Shown here piece after piece: positions 26,319 through 34,538 of a stretch of 64,000 nucleotides of DNA. The stretch lies in NCBI GenBank assembly GCA_017634555.1, contig JAGBNF010000011.1, positions 62,001 to 126,000 of the forward strand, in the 5' to 3' direction. The notes below the pieces were generated by a model, which worked only from the letters and a program-made list of their open reading frames with translations, was not told the origin of the DNA and searched no databases. The first letter of the stretch is position 1. Every line of letters starts with the position of its first letter. The DNA comes from Eubacterium sp. GTDB taxonomy: Bacteria > Bacillota > Clostridia > Lachnospirales > Lachnospiraceae. Made by a program: the position numbers and the translations under genes.

Positions 26319-27267
26319 GCTACTGTTTATATTGTGGACACTTTTTATTGTCATTGCAGCCGGACTGATAATTGTGCTGGTCAAGAAGCTGGTAGGACAT
26401 AAAGAGGTTACAGGACTTCATCAGCAGTGGAGTGAGACGCTTACAGAAAAGATATACTTTGAAGATGATGAAGAGGTAGTTGAAGCGATAGCTGATAATT
26501 ACTGGAGATATCTGAATATGGCCTACATCGTGGTAGGTGATTATCCGGATAACTGCATTCTTGTAAAGATCAGTGCAAATGTAGAAAGAAATGATTTTGA
26601 TTGGGAAAATGATTTCTATTGTCCTGAGGGAGCTCTGTACTGGAAAAGATTTAAGGATGGAGAGCCGACAGGGCGTATAGCAATAGACGTTTCTGAATAT
26701 CAGAATGAAGTTGACTGGGAAAAGGTAAAGGCTGCCGGAGTTGAGGTGGCTGTTATCAGAGCCGGATTCAGAGGCTATTCCAACGGAAAGCTTGTAAAGG
26801 ATGAGAAATTTGATGAGAATATGAAGGGTGCTCAGGCAGTCGGAATAGAGACGCCTGTATACTTCTTCTCAGAAGCAGTTAATCGTGAGGAAGGTGAGCA
26901 GGAAGCGAAATTCGTACTCGATATGCTGAAGGGCTATAAGATAACTCAGCCGATCATTATTGATACAGAGTACATTTTTGATGTAGATAATGCGAGAGCA
27001 AATGATATTTCAGAGGATGACAGAACGGCAGCGGTTGTAGGATTCTGCGAGACGATCAAAGAAGCAGGTTACACACCGATGGTTTATGCCAGCCGTGATC
27101 AGTTCATCTTCTATATGAACATCGATGACATAGGAGATTACGAGTTCTGGCTTGCAGCCTATGACACGCCGGTATTCCCATATCACACTGAGGCTTATCA
27201 GTATACGCCTAGCGGTCTGGTTGACGGTATCGAAGGCAACGTAGATCTCGATGTCTGGATGAGATAG
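26293..27267 (+). CDS. Membrane-anchored GH25 muramidase (lysozyme)
   Basis: A single N-terminal transmembrane helix (about residues 8-30) is followed by a ~95-residue unknown region and then a GH25 domain (about 128-324). IAIDVSEYQNEVDWEKV carries the catalytic-site Asp, followed by VIRAGFRGYSNG, PVYFFSEAVN and the IIIDTEYIF pair with the second Asp and Glu. GH25 enzymes hydrolyse the muramic-acid bonds of peptidoglycan. Its start overlaps the NatB-CPBP gene by 26 bases, so the two are translationally linked; a wall hydrolase tied to an exporter/protease suggests envelope remodelling or self-protection (inference). The ribosome site is weak (AAAGG close to ATG). Confidence 0.88.
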   Translation: MESKKSRFRLLFILWTLFIVIAAGLIIVLVKKLVGHKEVTGLHQQWSETLTEKIYFEDDEEVVEAIADNYWRYLNMAYIVVGDYPDNCILVKISANVERNDFDWENDFYCPEGALYWKRFKDGEPTGRIAIDVSEYQNEVDWEKVKAAGVEVAVIRAGFRGYSNGKLVKDEKFDENMKGAQAVGIETPVYFFSEAVNREEGEQEAKFVLDMLKGYKITQPIIIDTEYIFDVDNARANDISEDDRTAAVVGFCETIKEAGYTPMVYASRDQFIFYMNIDDIGDYEFWLAAYDTPVFPYHTEAYQYTPSGLVDGIEGNVDLDVWMR

Positions 27268-27278
27268 AACACTTATAC

Positions 27279-27307
27279 CCGCCGGGAGAGGTATCCCGGT
27301 GGTTTTT
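27279..27307 (+). terminator. Terminator of the GH25 operon
   Basis: CCGCCGGGA pairs with TCCCGGTGG and is followed by TTTTTT. The left arm is also the outer arm of the large palindrome. Confidence 0.75.
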
Positions 27308-27502
27308 TCATTTATAATAGCCCGTACATACAAGTATACATCGTAGGACTCGGCTCGCGCCTCATATCGTGACGTAGCGGTTCTAAGCAACCGGCTCTCC
27401 TTTCAGTCGGCCGCTCGCCAAGAACCGACGTCACTACATGGTCCCCGATGTATACGTATGTACGGGCTATTATTAATTGTTATAACCTACCTCTCCCGGC
27501 GG
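27279..27502. repeat. Compound palindrome of 224 bases between convergent genes
   Basis: Three nested pairs of inverted repeats share one centre. The outer pair is CCGCCGGGAGAGGT at 27279-27292 against 27489-27502 (14 of 14). The middle pair is 27316-27343 against 27446-27471 (26 matching bases, two extra bases in the left arm, sequence AATAGCCCGTACATAC/GTATACATCG). The inner pair is GTGACGT-ag-CGGTTCT at 27369-27384 against AGAACCGACGTCAC at 27421-27434. The centre is GC-rich without a reading frame. It ends one base before the stop codon of the GH13 gene. It may be a MITE-like relic, a structured RNA or a bidirectional terminator. Confidence 0.75.
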
Positions 27503-27503
27503 A

Positions 27504-28814
27504 TTAACGCTCCATTCGCCAGATGTAGGATGTATACGGTGCGAGCTCAGATCCGCCTCCGAAGTCGTGTTTAGTATCTGTTATCAGTTCATCTGCCATG
27601 CCGCAGCCTGCGTCGAAATGTGCTGTATACGGCTGAGCTGATGCATTTATCGCAACGAGGATACGCTCCTTCTCGGAACGGCGCTCGAAGATGCACTGAT
27701 GATTTGTGAGAAGAACGGATCTGAATCCACCGTAATTCAGTGCTTCACTGTTCTTCTTGATCTGTGCCAGCCTTGCAATATGATCGGTGAGTGAATTCCA
27801 TTCAGGCTTATCAAAGCATGCGCGGAGAGCAGGATCACCATCCTGCTTATTAGCTTCGGTTCCCCATTCGCTGCCGTAGTAAACACAAGGATAGCCGGGC
27901 ATACCGAAAGCAAGAGTATAAATGAGAGGCAGGTGATTCTTGTTTGTAAGAATACTTGCTATTCTCGTAACATCATGATTATCTACGAAGGACATAAGGT
28001 GCATGTTTCTGTAACGGCACCAGTCTTCAGGACCAAACTGCTGCATGAGTGAATGGATGATCTCAAACATATTCATGCTGTTGAAGCTTGAGAAAAGACC
28101 CTTGTAGCATGCATAGTTTGTACAGCTGTGAAGCATTCCTTCGTTAACGAACATAGAGTAGTCACCGTGAAGCAGCTCGCCTACCAGCAGGAATTCAGGC
28201 TTGATCTGATTTGCCAGATCGCGGAGTCTGTGCAGGAAATCTCTGTCGAGGCAGTAAGCTACGTCCAGACGCAGGCCATCGATATCGAAATAATCTACCC
28301 AGAAACGTATCTTTTCGAAAATGTGCTCGATAACATCATTGTTTCTGAGGTTGAGCTTTACGAGATCGTAATTTCCTTCCCAGCCCTCATACCAGAAGCC
28401 GTCATTATATGATGAATTGCCTTCAAATGAAAGATGGAACCAATCCTTATAAGGGGAATCCCATCTCTTTTCCTGAACATCACGGAATGCCCAGAAGCCG
28501 CGGCCTACATGATTGAATACTCCGTCAAGTACAACCTTGATGCCTGCTTCGTGAAGAGCATCCACAACCTTCTTAAAATCCTCGTTAGTTCCGAGACGCT
28601 TGTCTATAACTCCGTAATCACGTGTATTGTATCCGTGTGTATCTGATTCGAATACAGGTGAAAAATAAATGGCAGTCGCACCGAGCTTCTGGATGTGAGG
28701 TATCCAGTCGATGACCTTCAGTATTCTCGAAGTGAGAATCCCATCATTTTCAAACGGAGCACCCGTAAAACCGAGTGGAAATATCTGATAAAAAACTGAT
28801 TCTTCAAACCACAT
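27504..28814 (-). CDS. GH13 alpha-amylase-family glucosidase (cyclomaltodextrinase/neopullulanase-like)
   Basis: Cytoplasmic enzyme of 436 residues without signal peptide, starting MWFEESVFYQIFPLGF. GH13 conserved regions are all seen: DGVFNHVG, GLRLDVAYCLD (nucleophile Asp184), LLVGELLHG (acid/base Glu213) and FVDNHDVTR (Asp278). It should cleave alpha-glucosidic bonds in short maltodextrins taken up by the cell. It is shorter than neopullulanases with the N-terminal starch-binding domain, which is absent. ATG 28814 is taken because GGGAGGG lies eight bases upstream; a longer frame begins five codons earlier inside this site. It is transcribed divergently from the YtrA-type ABC operon. Confidence 0.93.
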   Translation of the reverse strand: MWFEESVFYQIFPLGFTGAPFENDGILTSRILKVIDWIPHIQKLGATAIYFSPVFESDTHGYNTRDYGVIDKRLGTNEDFKKVVDALHEAGIKVVLDGVFNHVGRGFWAFRDVQEKRWDSPYKDWFHLSFEGNSSYNDGFWYEGWEGNYDLVKLNLRNNDVIEHIFEKIRFWVDYFDIDGLRLDVAYCLDRDFLHRLRDLANQIKPEFLLVGELLHGDYSMFVNEGMLHSCTNYACYKGLFSSFNSMNMFEIIHSLMQQFGPEDWCRYRNMHLMSFVDNHDVTRIASILTNKNHLPLIYTLAFGMPGYPCVYYGSEWGTEANKQDGDPALRACFDKPEWNSLTDHIARLAQIKKNSEALNYGGFRSVLLTNHQCIFERRSEKERILVAINASAQPYTAHFDAGCGMADELITDTKHDFGGGSELAPYTSYIWRMER

Positions 28815-28835
28815 AGCAAACCCTCCCAATATAAC

Positions 28836-28847
28836 ATTGGTGCCAAT
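28836..28847. promoter_or_regulatory. Palindrome in the leader of the GH13 gene
   Basis: ATTGG-TG-CCAAT lies between the GH13 promoter and its start codon. It could be an operator for a LacI-type maltodextrin regulator, but the site is short. Confidence 0.3.
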
Positions 28848-28884
28848 GATACATAAGGTTTCGGACCCTTGGCAGCCATGATTT

Positions 28885-28914
28885 ATTATATCAAAAATAT
28901 GGCATATGGCGCAA
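28885..28914 (-). promoter_or_regulatory. Promoter of the GH13 gene
   Basis: On the minus strand TTGCGC (28909-28914) and TATAAT (28885-28890) are 18 bases apart. Confidence 0.55.
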
Positions 28915-28941
28915 ACTCTACGGACTTTAGAAAATTAGTTA

Positions 28942-28970
28942 TTGACAGACTGTATATAACTGTATATACT
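28942..28970 (+). promoter_or_regulatory. Promoter of the YtrA-type ABC operon with tandem decamer operator
   Basis: TTGACA (28942-28947), 17-base spacer, TATACT (28965-28970) is a near-consensus promoter. The decamer ACTGTATATA occurs twice head to tail at 28949-28968 and is followed by CTG, filling the spacer and the -10. The operon encodes a GntR/YtrA repressor, so these repeats are its likely operator. Confidence 0.7.
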
Positions 28971-29003
28971 GTGCATATCTGCAGAGGAGATCGGAGGATA
29001 ATC

Positions 29004-29903
29004 ATGGCACTGTTTAATTGCGATAAGCTAACAAAGAAATTAGGAAAATATAAATTGAATGATATCAGCTTCATGCTGGAGCCGGGAGAGATACTCGGAG
29101 TTATCGGCATCAACGGTGCCGGAAAAACAACACTCATCAGATCCATACTCGGAAGCTACAGGATTGATATGACTGAAGAGGATGGAGGCTCTCTGATCCT
29201 TGATGGTGCAGATCAGATGAAGAATATGAGTGAGTATAAAAGCGGACTTGCCTATGTTCTTCAGGATACGCCGTTTTCAATGAATATGAGACCTTGGGAG
29301 ATCGGTGAAAGATACGGCTTCTTCTATAATGGGTTCGATAATAAAAAATATAAGGATCTGCTGAAGAAATACGGCATTGATGTTAAGAAATCCATGAGCG
29401 AGCTTTCGAAGGGCCAGCAGCTCAGAGTGCAGATCGCATTTGCAGAGTGCTATCCTGCTAAGCTTTATGTAATGGATGAGCCGACCGGTAATCTGGATGT
29501 GGATTTCAGAGATAATTTCTATGACAAGATAAGAGGATTTGTTGAGACGGAGAAAAGTTCGGTGATCATATCCAGCCATCTGGTAACCGAGCTGGAGCAT
29601 CTGGTAGATAAGATACTCTGGATCGGAAGAAATGATAGTGAAGGCTTTGTAAGATATTTCGGAGGAATCGATGAGCTGAAAGACAGCTACAGACTGCTGT
29701 CGGTTGATAAGAATGCTGCTGCGGATATTCCGAGCGGGCTGATCGCCGGTTCAAAGGCCGGAGATTATCACAGTGAGTATCTTCTTTATTCGGAGGATGG
29801 TCGGTTTGAAGATAAGATGTCAGCTGAAATGTGCGGCGAATTGAGATTTCCTGACATACAGGAAATTATGTACTATGTTGAAAAGGAGAGTGAACTGAAG
29901 TGA
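29004..29903 (+). CDS. ABC transporter ATP-binding protein (first ATPase of YtrA-type operon)
   Basis: 299 residues. Walker A is GINGAGKTT, the signature is LSKGQQLRVQIAFAE, Walker B is LYVMDEPTGNLD and the switch His is in SSHLVTELE. The C-terminal ~90 residues are a non-conserved tail. ATG 29004 is preferred over an upstream in-frame start because GGAGG stands six bases before it and because the strong promoter lies between the two. The gene overlaps the permease that follows by four bases. By analogy with ytr operons it probably drives an exporter involved in cell-envelope or antibiotic stress. Confidence 0.9.
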   Translation: MALFNCDKLTKKLGKYKLNDISFMLEPGEILGVIGINGAGKTTLIRSILGSYRIDMTEEDGGSLILDGADQMKNMSEYKSGLAYVLQDTPFSMNMRPWEIGERYGFFYNGFDNKKYKDLLKKYGIDVKKSMSELSKGQQLRVQIAFAECYPAKLYVMDEPTGNLDVDFRDNFYDKIRGFVETEKSSVIISSHLVTELEHLVDKILWIGRNDSEGFVRYFGGIDELKDSYRLLSVDKNAAADIPSGLIAGSKAGDYHSEYLLYSEDGRFEDKMSAEMCGELRFPDIQEIMYYVEKESELK

Positions 29904-30610
29904 AAGGTTCAAATAAAAGGATAAACTTTATAAAGGATTACTTCAGAGAAGAGAAAATATCTTTCAGAAGCTGGCCGGTATTTATTATTATGAGAATAGA
30001 TTTTGCGGCACTTATCATATTCACTTTTAATGTTCAGTGGTGCATGATGGTCATGGGTGCAGTCTTCTCAATCGGATTCATACAGAATACAGAAGCAGAG
30101 AAAATCATACCGCTCACAGATGAGGAATTGAAACAGAAAAGATTTGTCAGAGTAAATATGGTATGGCTGAGATATCTGATACTTGGAATCATAGGATATA
30201 TAGTAACATTAAATCTCACAATATATCAGAATGTAAGAGATCTCATTATGATGAGGCCATGTATGTATTTTGCATTCTTTATACTTCAGATGGTTACAAT
30301 ATATCAGACAATGCTTGAGCAGATGATAGATAATAGTTCAAGTAAAAGATTCACAGTAAAGCAGCCGATAGAAAGATACATTTTCAATTCGATACCTTCG
30401 ATAATCTTTTTCATTTACGGAGTATCCAGTATCCAGAATACGGGAAAAGGATTATTCTTTTGGGGACAGGAATGGCCTCACGTGCTGGTAATGCTGATAG
30501 GAGCGCTGTTATCGATCATTTACACCATTATTCAGTATAAGAGATGGAAGATAGAAGATTTCAGACCGGAGCTGATAAATATCAAGGCGGCTAAAGGAGG
30601 AATGGCATGA
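29900..30610 (+). CDS. Predicted membrane permease of the YtrA-type operon
   Basis: 236 residues with about six hydrophobic segments (around 30-50, 52-75, 90-112, 122-145, 165-185, 200-222) and basic ends. No family was recognised beyond 'ABC-2 type permease-like'. It starts at GTG 29900, overlapping the ATPase gene by four bases, and itself overlaps the regulator gene by four bases, so the three are translationally coupled. It most likely forms the membrane part of the transporter with the upstream ATPase. Confidence 0.75.
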   Translation: MKGSNKRINFIKDYFREEKISFRSWPVFIIMRIDFAALIIFTFNVQWCMMVMGAVFSIGFIQNTEAEKIIPLTDEELKQKRFVRVNMVWLRYLILGIIGYIVTLNLTIYQNVRDLIMMRPCMYFAFFILQMVTIYQTMLEQMIDNSSSKRFTVKQPIERYIFNSIPSIIFFIYGVSSIQNTGKGLFFWGQEWPHVLVMLIGALLSIIYTIIQYKRWKIEDFRPELINIKAAKGGMA

Positions 30611-30975
30611 ATATAGTATTGCAGACTAAAAGCGCCCTGCCGATATATGAACAGATAGAGAGACAGATAAAGGATAAGATCGTTTCGGGAGAACTGAAGG
30701 AAGGTGAAATGTTGCCTTCAATCAGAGCTCTTGCAGCGGAATCAAAGATAAGTGTCATTACTGTAAAGAGGGCATATGAAGATCTTGAGAAGGAGGGGAT
30801 GATATATTCCGTTCAGGGCAAGGGCTTCTATGTAGATAACCCGGATCTTCAGTATATGAAGGAAAAGAAAACCCTCGGACTTGAGGAGAAGCTTGCCGAC
30901 TGGGTCAGCGATGCGAAGACTGCAGGGCTTTCGAAGGAAGAAGCGGTTGATATGATGTTGATACTGTGGGACTAA
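30607..30975 (+). CDS. GntR-family regulator, YtrA subfamily
   Basis: A 122-residue protein with an N-terminal winged helix (PIYEQIERQIKDKIVSGELK, LPSIRALAAESKISVITVKRAYEDLEKEG) and only a short C-terminal dimerisation tail. That size defines the YtrA subgroup, which usually represses its own ABC transporter operon. It lies inside the operon and the tandem decamers at the promoter are its probable binding site. The ATG overlaps the stop of the preceding gene (ATGA). Confidence 0.93.
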   Translation: MNIVLQTKSALPIYEQIERQIKDKIVSGELKEGEMLPSIRALAAESKISVITVKRAYEDLEKEGMIYSVQGKGFYVDNPDLQYMKEKKTLGLEEKLADWVSDAKTAGLSKEEAVDMMLILWD

Positions 30976-30986
30976 ACTGACGGTTG

Positions 30987-31004
30987 GCGGTACATTTCAT
31001 AAAA
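30987..31004 (+). repeat. Intergenic repeat GCGGTACATTTCATAAAA, copy 1
   Basis: An 18-base sequence just before the second ATPase gene, identical to 38101-38118. The same core (GCGGTACATTTCATA) occurs inverted at 1379-1393. Confidence 0.55.
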
Positions 31005-31014
31005 GGAAAAAACG

Positions 31015-31734
31015 ATGATTGAATTAAAGAATATCGGATATAAATATGCGAAAAAAGTAAAGAATAAGGATAAGAGATTTGAGCTGAAGGATGCTTCGCT
31101 TAAGATCGAGAAGGGATATATATCCTGTCTTCTCGGAAAGAACGGAGCGGGAAAGACAACGCTCCTTTCACTGATCTACGGAATGCTGAAGCCAAATTCG
31201 GGAGAGGTGTTGTGGGATGGTGAAAGAGTGGATGGCAGGAACCTGATGGACTTCAGGAAGGACACGGCATTTGTCGGAGGAGCCTGGTGCGTAGACAGCA
31301 TGACGGTGGAACATAATGTTGAAATGCTGTCGCAGCTCTATCCATCATTTGATAAGGAATATTTTGATACGCTTATGAAGGTGGCGGGTGCAGACAGGAT
31401 GAGGGACAGTGTGTTCGGGACACTTTCCAAGGGCGAGAAGGTTAAAGCTGAGATATGCTTCATGCTTGCGAGACGTCCGGGAATCATAATACTGGATGAG
31501 CCGCTGGCTAATATCGATCCTGTATTCAAGGTTGATATTCTGGCGTTACTGCAGAAGGCTGTATCGGATAATGAGATAGGAGTTCTGATCAGCACACATC
31601 TTCTGGATGAGATATCGGACATGGTTGACTATATAAATGTGCTCGATGACGGATGTATAGTAAAGTCGGGAAGTCGATTTGAAATCCTGGGCGATGACGG
31701 AGAAAAGAGTCTGAGAGATTTGATGAAAGGTTAG
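31015..31734 (+). CDS. ABC transporter ATP-binding protein (second ATPase of YtrA-type operon)
   Basis: 239 residues. Walker A is GKNGAGKTT (about 41-49), the signature is LSKGEKVKAEICFMLAR, Walker B is IIILDEPLANIDP and the switch His is in STHLLDEISD. This matches the ATPases associated with YtrA regulators. The start ATG 31015 is preceded by GGAAAAAA. The permease gene follows without a gap, so the two probably form a second transporter in the same operon. Confidence 0.92.
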   Translation: MIELKNIGYKYAKKVKNKDKRFELKDASLKIEKGYISCLLGKNGAGKTTLLSLIYGMLKPNSGEVLWDGERVDGRNLMDFRKDTAFVGGAWCVDSMTVEHNVEMLSQLYPSFDKEYFDTLMKVAGADRMRDSVFGTLSKGEKVKAEICFMLARRPGIIILDEPLANIDPVFKVDILALLQKAVSDNEIGVLISTHLLDEISDMVDYINVLDDGCIVKSGSRFEILGDDGEKSLRDLMKG

Positions 31735-31740
31735 TTGGAA

Positions 31741-32994
31741 ATGGATAATAAGGCTTTGATCTATAATTTTAAAAAATACATTGGCAAAATGAATAAGAGC
31801 CTTGTGGGATGGGTGATCGTATGGATTACTGCCCTCGGAATGATGGCTATGTCAGGTGGCGATAATTCATCGAATACTCTCATTGACAGATCGGTGGGAT
31901 TCAATATGACTTTGGCATTGCTGCTTATCGTGATTGCCGTAGATCTCTATATAAACAAATATATAAAGTTCTACTACGGATCAGATATGGAAAAGGCAGA
32001 CACCGAGGATGAGGTCACCTTCAGCAATCCGAACTTTTCGGTAGCGGATCTTGCCCGTACACATAGCTTTGATATCGGTACATATCTTTGGATGGTTTAC
32101 AAGAAGCTTATTCCGTTACAGCTTGTATCTGTAGCTGCTGTTATAGTTATGGGAATATCAAAGATCGCTTTATTTTCGACTGCGACAGAGGCTGCATTTA
32201 TTGCAGGAATCATCCTTATTCCGGTAATCTTAACAGTTATTTATCGTCTTATAATGGGATATAAAATGTACCATGGCACACGACTTATATTTAATGTGGT
32301 GTTAGGTGCGATAAAAGGTATATTCGGAGCTGTAAAGATAGTTGCGGTATGCGTTGCATTTATAATGATCGGACTTGTGTTCCTGGCCATCATCAGTTCA
32401 TCTGTAGTCATGAAGGGAATTGATGACAGCATTCCTGTAAGTATTTCATCAAATACAGGCTGGCTGCTGGCTATATATATCATAGGAATCGTTGGACTCA
32501 GCTTAATAATCACTGATGTTTCCAAGGAGGCGATACTTGCACTCTGGGTAAAAAACGTAAAGAAAATCGTTATTGTACTTTTGGCAGTGGTATTTATCAC
32601 GGCAGGTGTTTTCAGCTACATAGCGATAAATGAAAATGTGATGCTCACGGAAGATAAGATAACCGTAAAACATAAAGGGGCAGCCACCGAATACGGTTTA
32701 GAGGATATAAATACATACAGGATATATGATGAGAGCGGAAGTATTCAGATGGAGCTCACATTTAATGACGGAAGTAAGAGCCGTATATTCGGAGCATCAG
32801 CTGATGATACAACTGCCTGGAGAAGCAGATATTACAGCAATTACAATTACGGAGCAGAGCTTGTGGAAAAGCTTGCCGGTATGGGCGTTAAGGGAACTTT
32901 GGAAAATGAAAAAAAGCTGCAGGAAAACGTTGATGGACTTGATCCTGAGTGCCGTGAAGGTTTTGACCGTATAAAGGCTGCAGCAGGCCTTTAA
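31741..32994 (+). CDS. ABC-2-type membrane protein of the YtrA-type operon
   Basis: 417 residues with about six membrane segments (near 20-38, 55-75, 120-145, 150-170, 190-215, 240-262 and 275-297) and a soluble C-terminal domain of some 110 residues. That domain includes TEYGLEDINTYRIYDESGSI and MELTFNDGSK, resembling a PH-like beta domain. It is the likely permease partner of the ATPase just upstream. ATG 31741 is chosen; a TTG two codons earlier is in frame. Family assignment is by context and topology. Confidence 0.75.
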   Translation: MDNKALIYNFKKYIGKMNKSLVGWVIVWITALGMMAMSGGDNSSNTLIDRSVGFNMTLALLLIVIAVDLYINKYIKFYYGSDMEKADTEDEVTFSNPNFSVADLARTHSFDIGTYLWMVYKKLIPLQLVSVAAVIVMGISKIALFSTATEAAFIAGIILIPVILTVIYRLIMGYKMYHGTRLIFNVVLGAIKGIFGAVKIVAVCVAFIMIGLVFLAIISSSVVMKGIDDSIPVSISSNTGWLLAIYIIGIVGLSLIITDVSKEAILALWVKNVKKIVIVLLAVVFITAGVFSYIAINENVMLTEDKITVKHKGAATEYGLEDINTYRIYDESGSIQMELTFNDGSKSRIFGASADDTTAWRSRYYSNYNYGAELVEKLAGMGVKGTLENEKKLQENVDGLDPECREGFDRIKAAAGL

Positions 32995-33008
32995 AATGAA
33001 ACAAAATC

Positions 33009-33037
33009 TTGTAAAAAGACCCCTCGTTTGTTAAAAT
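33009..33037 (+). promoter_or_regulatory. Promoter of pgi
   Basis: TTGTAA (33009-33014), 17-base spacer, TAAAAT (33032-33037). A small hairpin GCATT/AATGC follows at about 33047-33059. Confidence 0.55.
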
Positions 33038-33095
33038 TAGGGTTGGCATTTTTAATGCTTCAGTGTGGAAAGAATTGAAAAAGGAGAGAGAAATT

Positions 33096-34451
33096 ATGGC
33101 ACTTAATGTTTCATTTAATTTCGAAAACACAAAGTTCATGGCTGACGACGCATCTGTTGAAGCAATCAAGGACAGAGTTGCAGCAGCTAAGAAGACGCTT
33201 GTTAGTAAGAGCGGAGCAGGAAATGATTTCCTTGGATGGATAGATCTTCCTGTTGATTATGACAAGGAAGAGTTTGACAGAATCAAGAAGGCAGCAGCTA
33301 AGATCCAGAGCGATTCAGATGTTCTTCTTGTAATCGGTATCGGCGGATCATATCTTGGTGCAAGAGCTGCAATCGAAGCACTTCGTCATAGCTTCTACAA
33401 CGTAGTAGATAAGTCAATCCGTAAGACACCTGAGATTTACTATTGCGGAAATAACCTGAGCTCAACATATATGTGTGATCTTGTTGATGTTATCGGAGAT
33501 AAGGATTTCTCAATCAATGTTATCTCTAAGTCAGGTACAACAACAGAGTGCTCAGTTGCATTCAGACTTTTCAAGGAAATGCTTGAGAAGAAGTACGGAA
33601 AGGAAGAGGCGGCTAAGCGTATATATGCAACAACAGATAAGGCTCGCGGAGCTCTCAAGACTCTCGCTAACGAAGAGGGATATGAGACATTCGTAGTTCC
33701 TGATGATGTAGGAGGACGTTATTCAGTTCTTACAGCAGTTGGTCTTCTTCCAATCGCTGCATCAGGTGCTGACATCGATGCACTTATGGCAGGAGCTGCA
33801 AAGGCTCGTGAGTATTGCCTTAACAATGACTATGATACAAACGACGTACTTAAGTATGTTGCAGTAAGAAATGTACTCCATGAGAAGGGACTCGGAATGG
33901 AGATCCTCGGTAACTTCGAGCCTTCACTTCACTTTGTAACAGAGTGGTGGAAGCAGCTTTACGGAGAGAGCGAAGGAAAGGACGGAAAGGGTATCTTCCC
34001 TGCAGGCGTTGACTTTACAACAGACCTTCACTCACTGGGACAGTTCATCCAGGAAGGAACAAAGAACCACTTCGAGACATTCCTTAATGTTAAGAATCCG
34101 CGCAGAAGCATGGTTATGCAGGAAGAGGCAGTTGACCTTGACGGCCTTAACTATCTTACAGGTAAGACAGTTGATTTCATCAACAAATGTGCTATGAACG
34201 GAACAATCCTTGCTCATGTTGATGGTCAGGTTCCGAATATCAGAATAGATATGGAAGATCTTACAGAGGAGACACTTGGAGAGCTCTTCTACTGCTTCGA
34301 GTTTGGCTGCGGAGTAAGCGGCTATGTTCTTGGTGTTAATCCTTTCAATCAGCCGGGTGTTGAGAGCTACAAGAAGAATATGTTTGCTCTTCTTGGAAAG
34401 CCGGGCTTTGAGGAAATGACAAAGGCAATCAGAGAAAGACTCGGAGAGTAA
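33096..34451 (+). CDS. pgi: Glucose-6-phosphate isomerase
   Basis: Interconverts glucose-6-phosphate and fructose-6-phosphate. 451 residues, the compact bacterial form. Motifs include [30 protein letters not shown] (sugar-phosphate SIS-type loop), [38 protein letters not shown] and the C-terminal [18 protein letters not shown] with the catalytic Lys region. ATG 33096 follows AAGGAGAG; the longer open frame starting at 33063 has no such site. The gene has its own promoter and terminator and so appears monocistronic. It feeds glycolysis downstream of sugar-releasing enzymes such as the GH13 protein. Confidence 0.97.
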   Translation: MALNVSFNFENTKFMADDASVEAIKDRVAAAKKTLVSKSGAGNDFLGWIDLPVDYDKEEFDRIKKAAAKIQSDSDVLLVIGIGGSYLGARAAIEALRHSFYNVVDKSIRKTPEIYYCGNNLSSTYMCDLVDVIGDKDFSINVISKSGTTTECSVAFRLFKEMLEKKYGKEEAAKRIYATTDKARGALKTLANEEGYETFVVPDDVGGRYSVLTAVGLLPIAASGADIDALMAGAAKAREYCLNNDYDTNDVLKYVAVRNVLHEKGLGMEILGNFEPSLHFVTEWWKQLYGESEGKDGKGIFPAGVDFTTDLHSLGQFIQEGTKNHFETFLNVKNPRRSMVMQEEAVDLDGLNYLTGKTVDFINKCAMNGTILAHVDGQVPNIRIDMEDLTEETLGELFYCFEFGCGVSGYVLGVNPFNQPGVESYKKNMFALLGKPGFEEMTKAIRERLGE

Positions 34452-34469
34452 TCTGATTTAAGATTTTCG

Positions 34470-34527
34470 GGACGAAGGATGTAACCGGGTTTGAGATCGG
34501 TTTCATTCTTCGTCCTTTAAGTTTTTT
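34470..34527 (+). terminator. Terminator of pgi
   Basis: GGACGAAG-g-ATG pairs with CAT-t-CTTCGTCC around a long loop that has its own short inverted repeat, followed by TTTAAGTTTTTT. Confidence 0.75.
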
Positions 34528-34538
34528 ATGGAGGAAGA

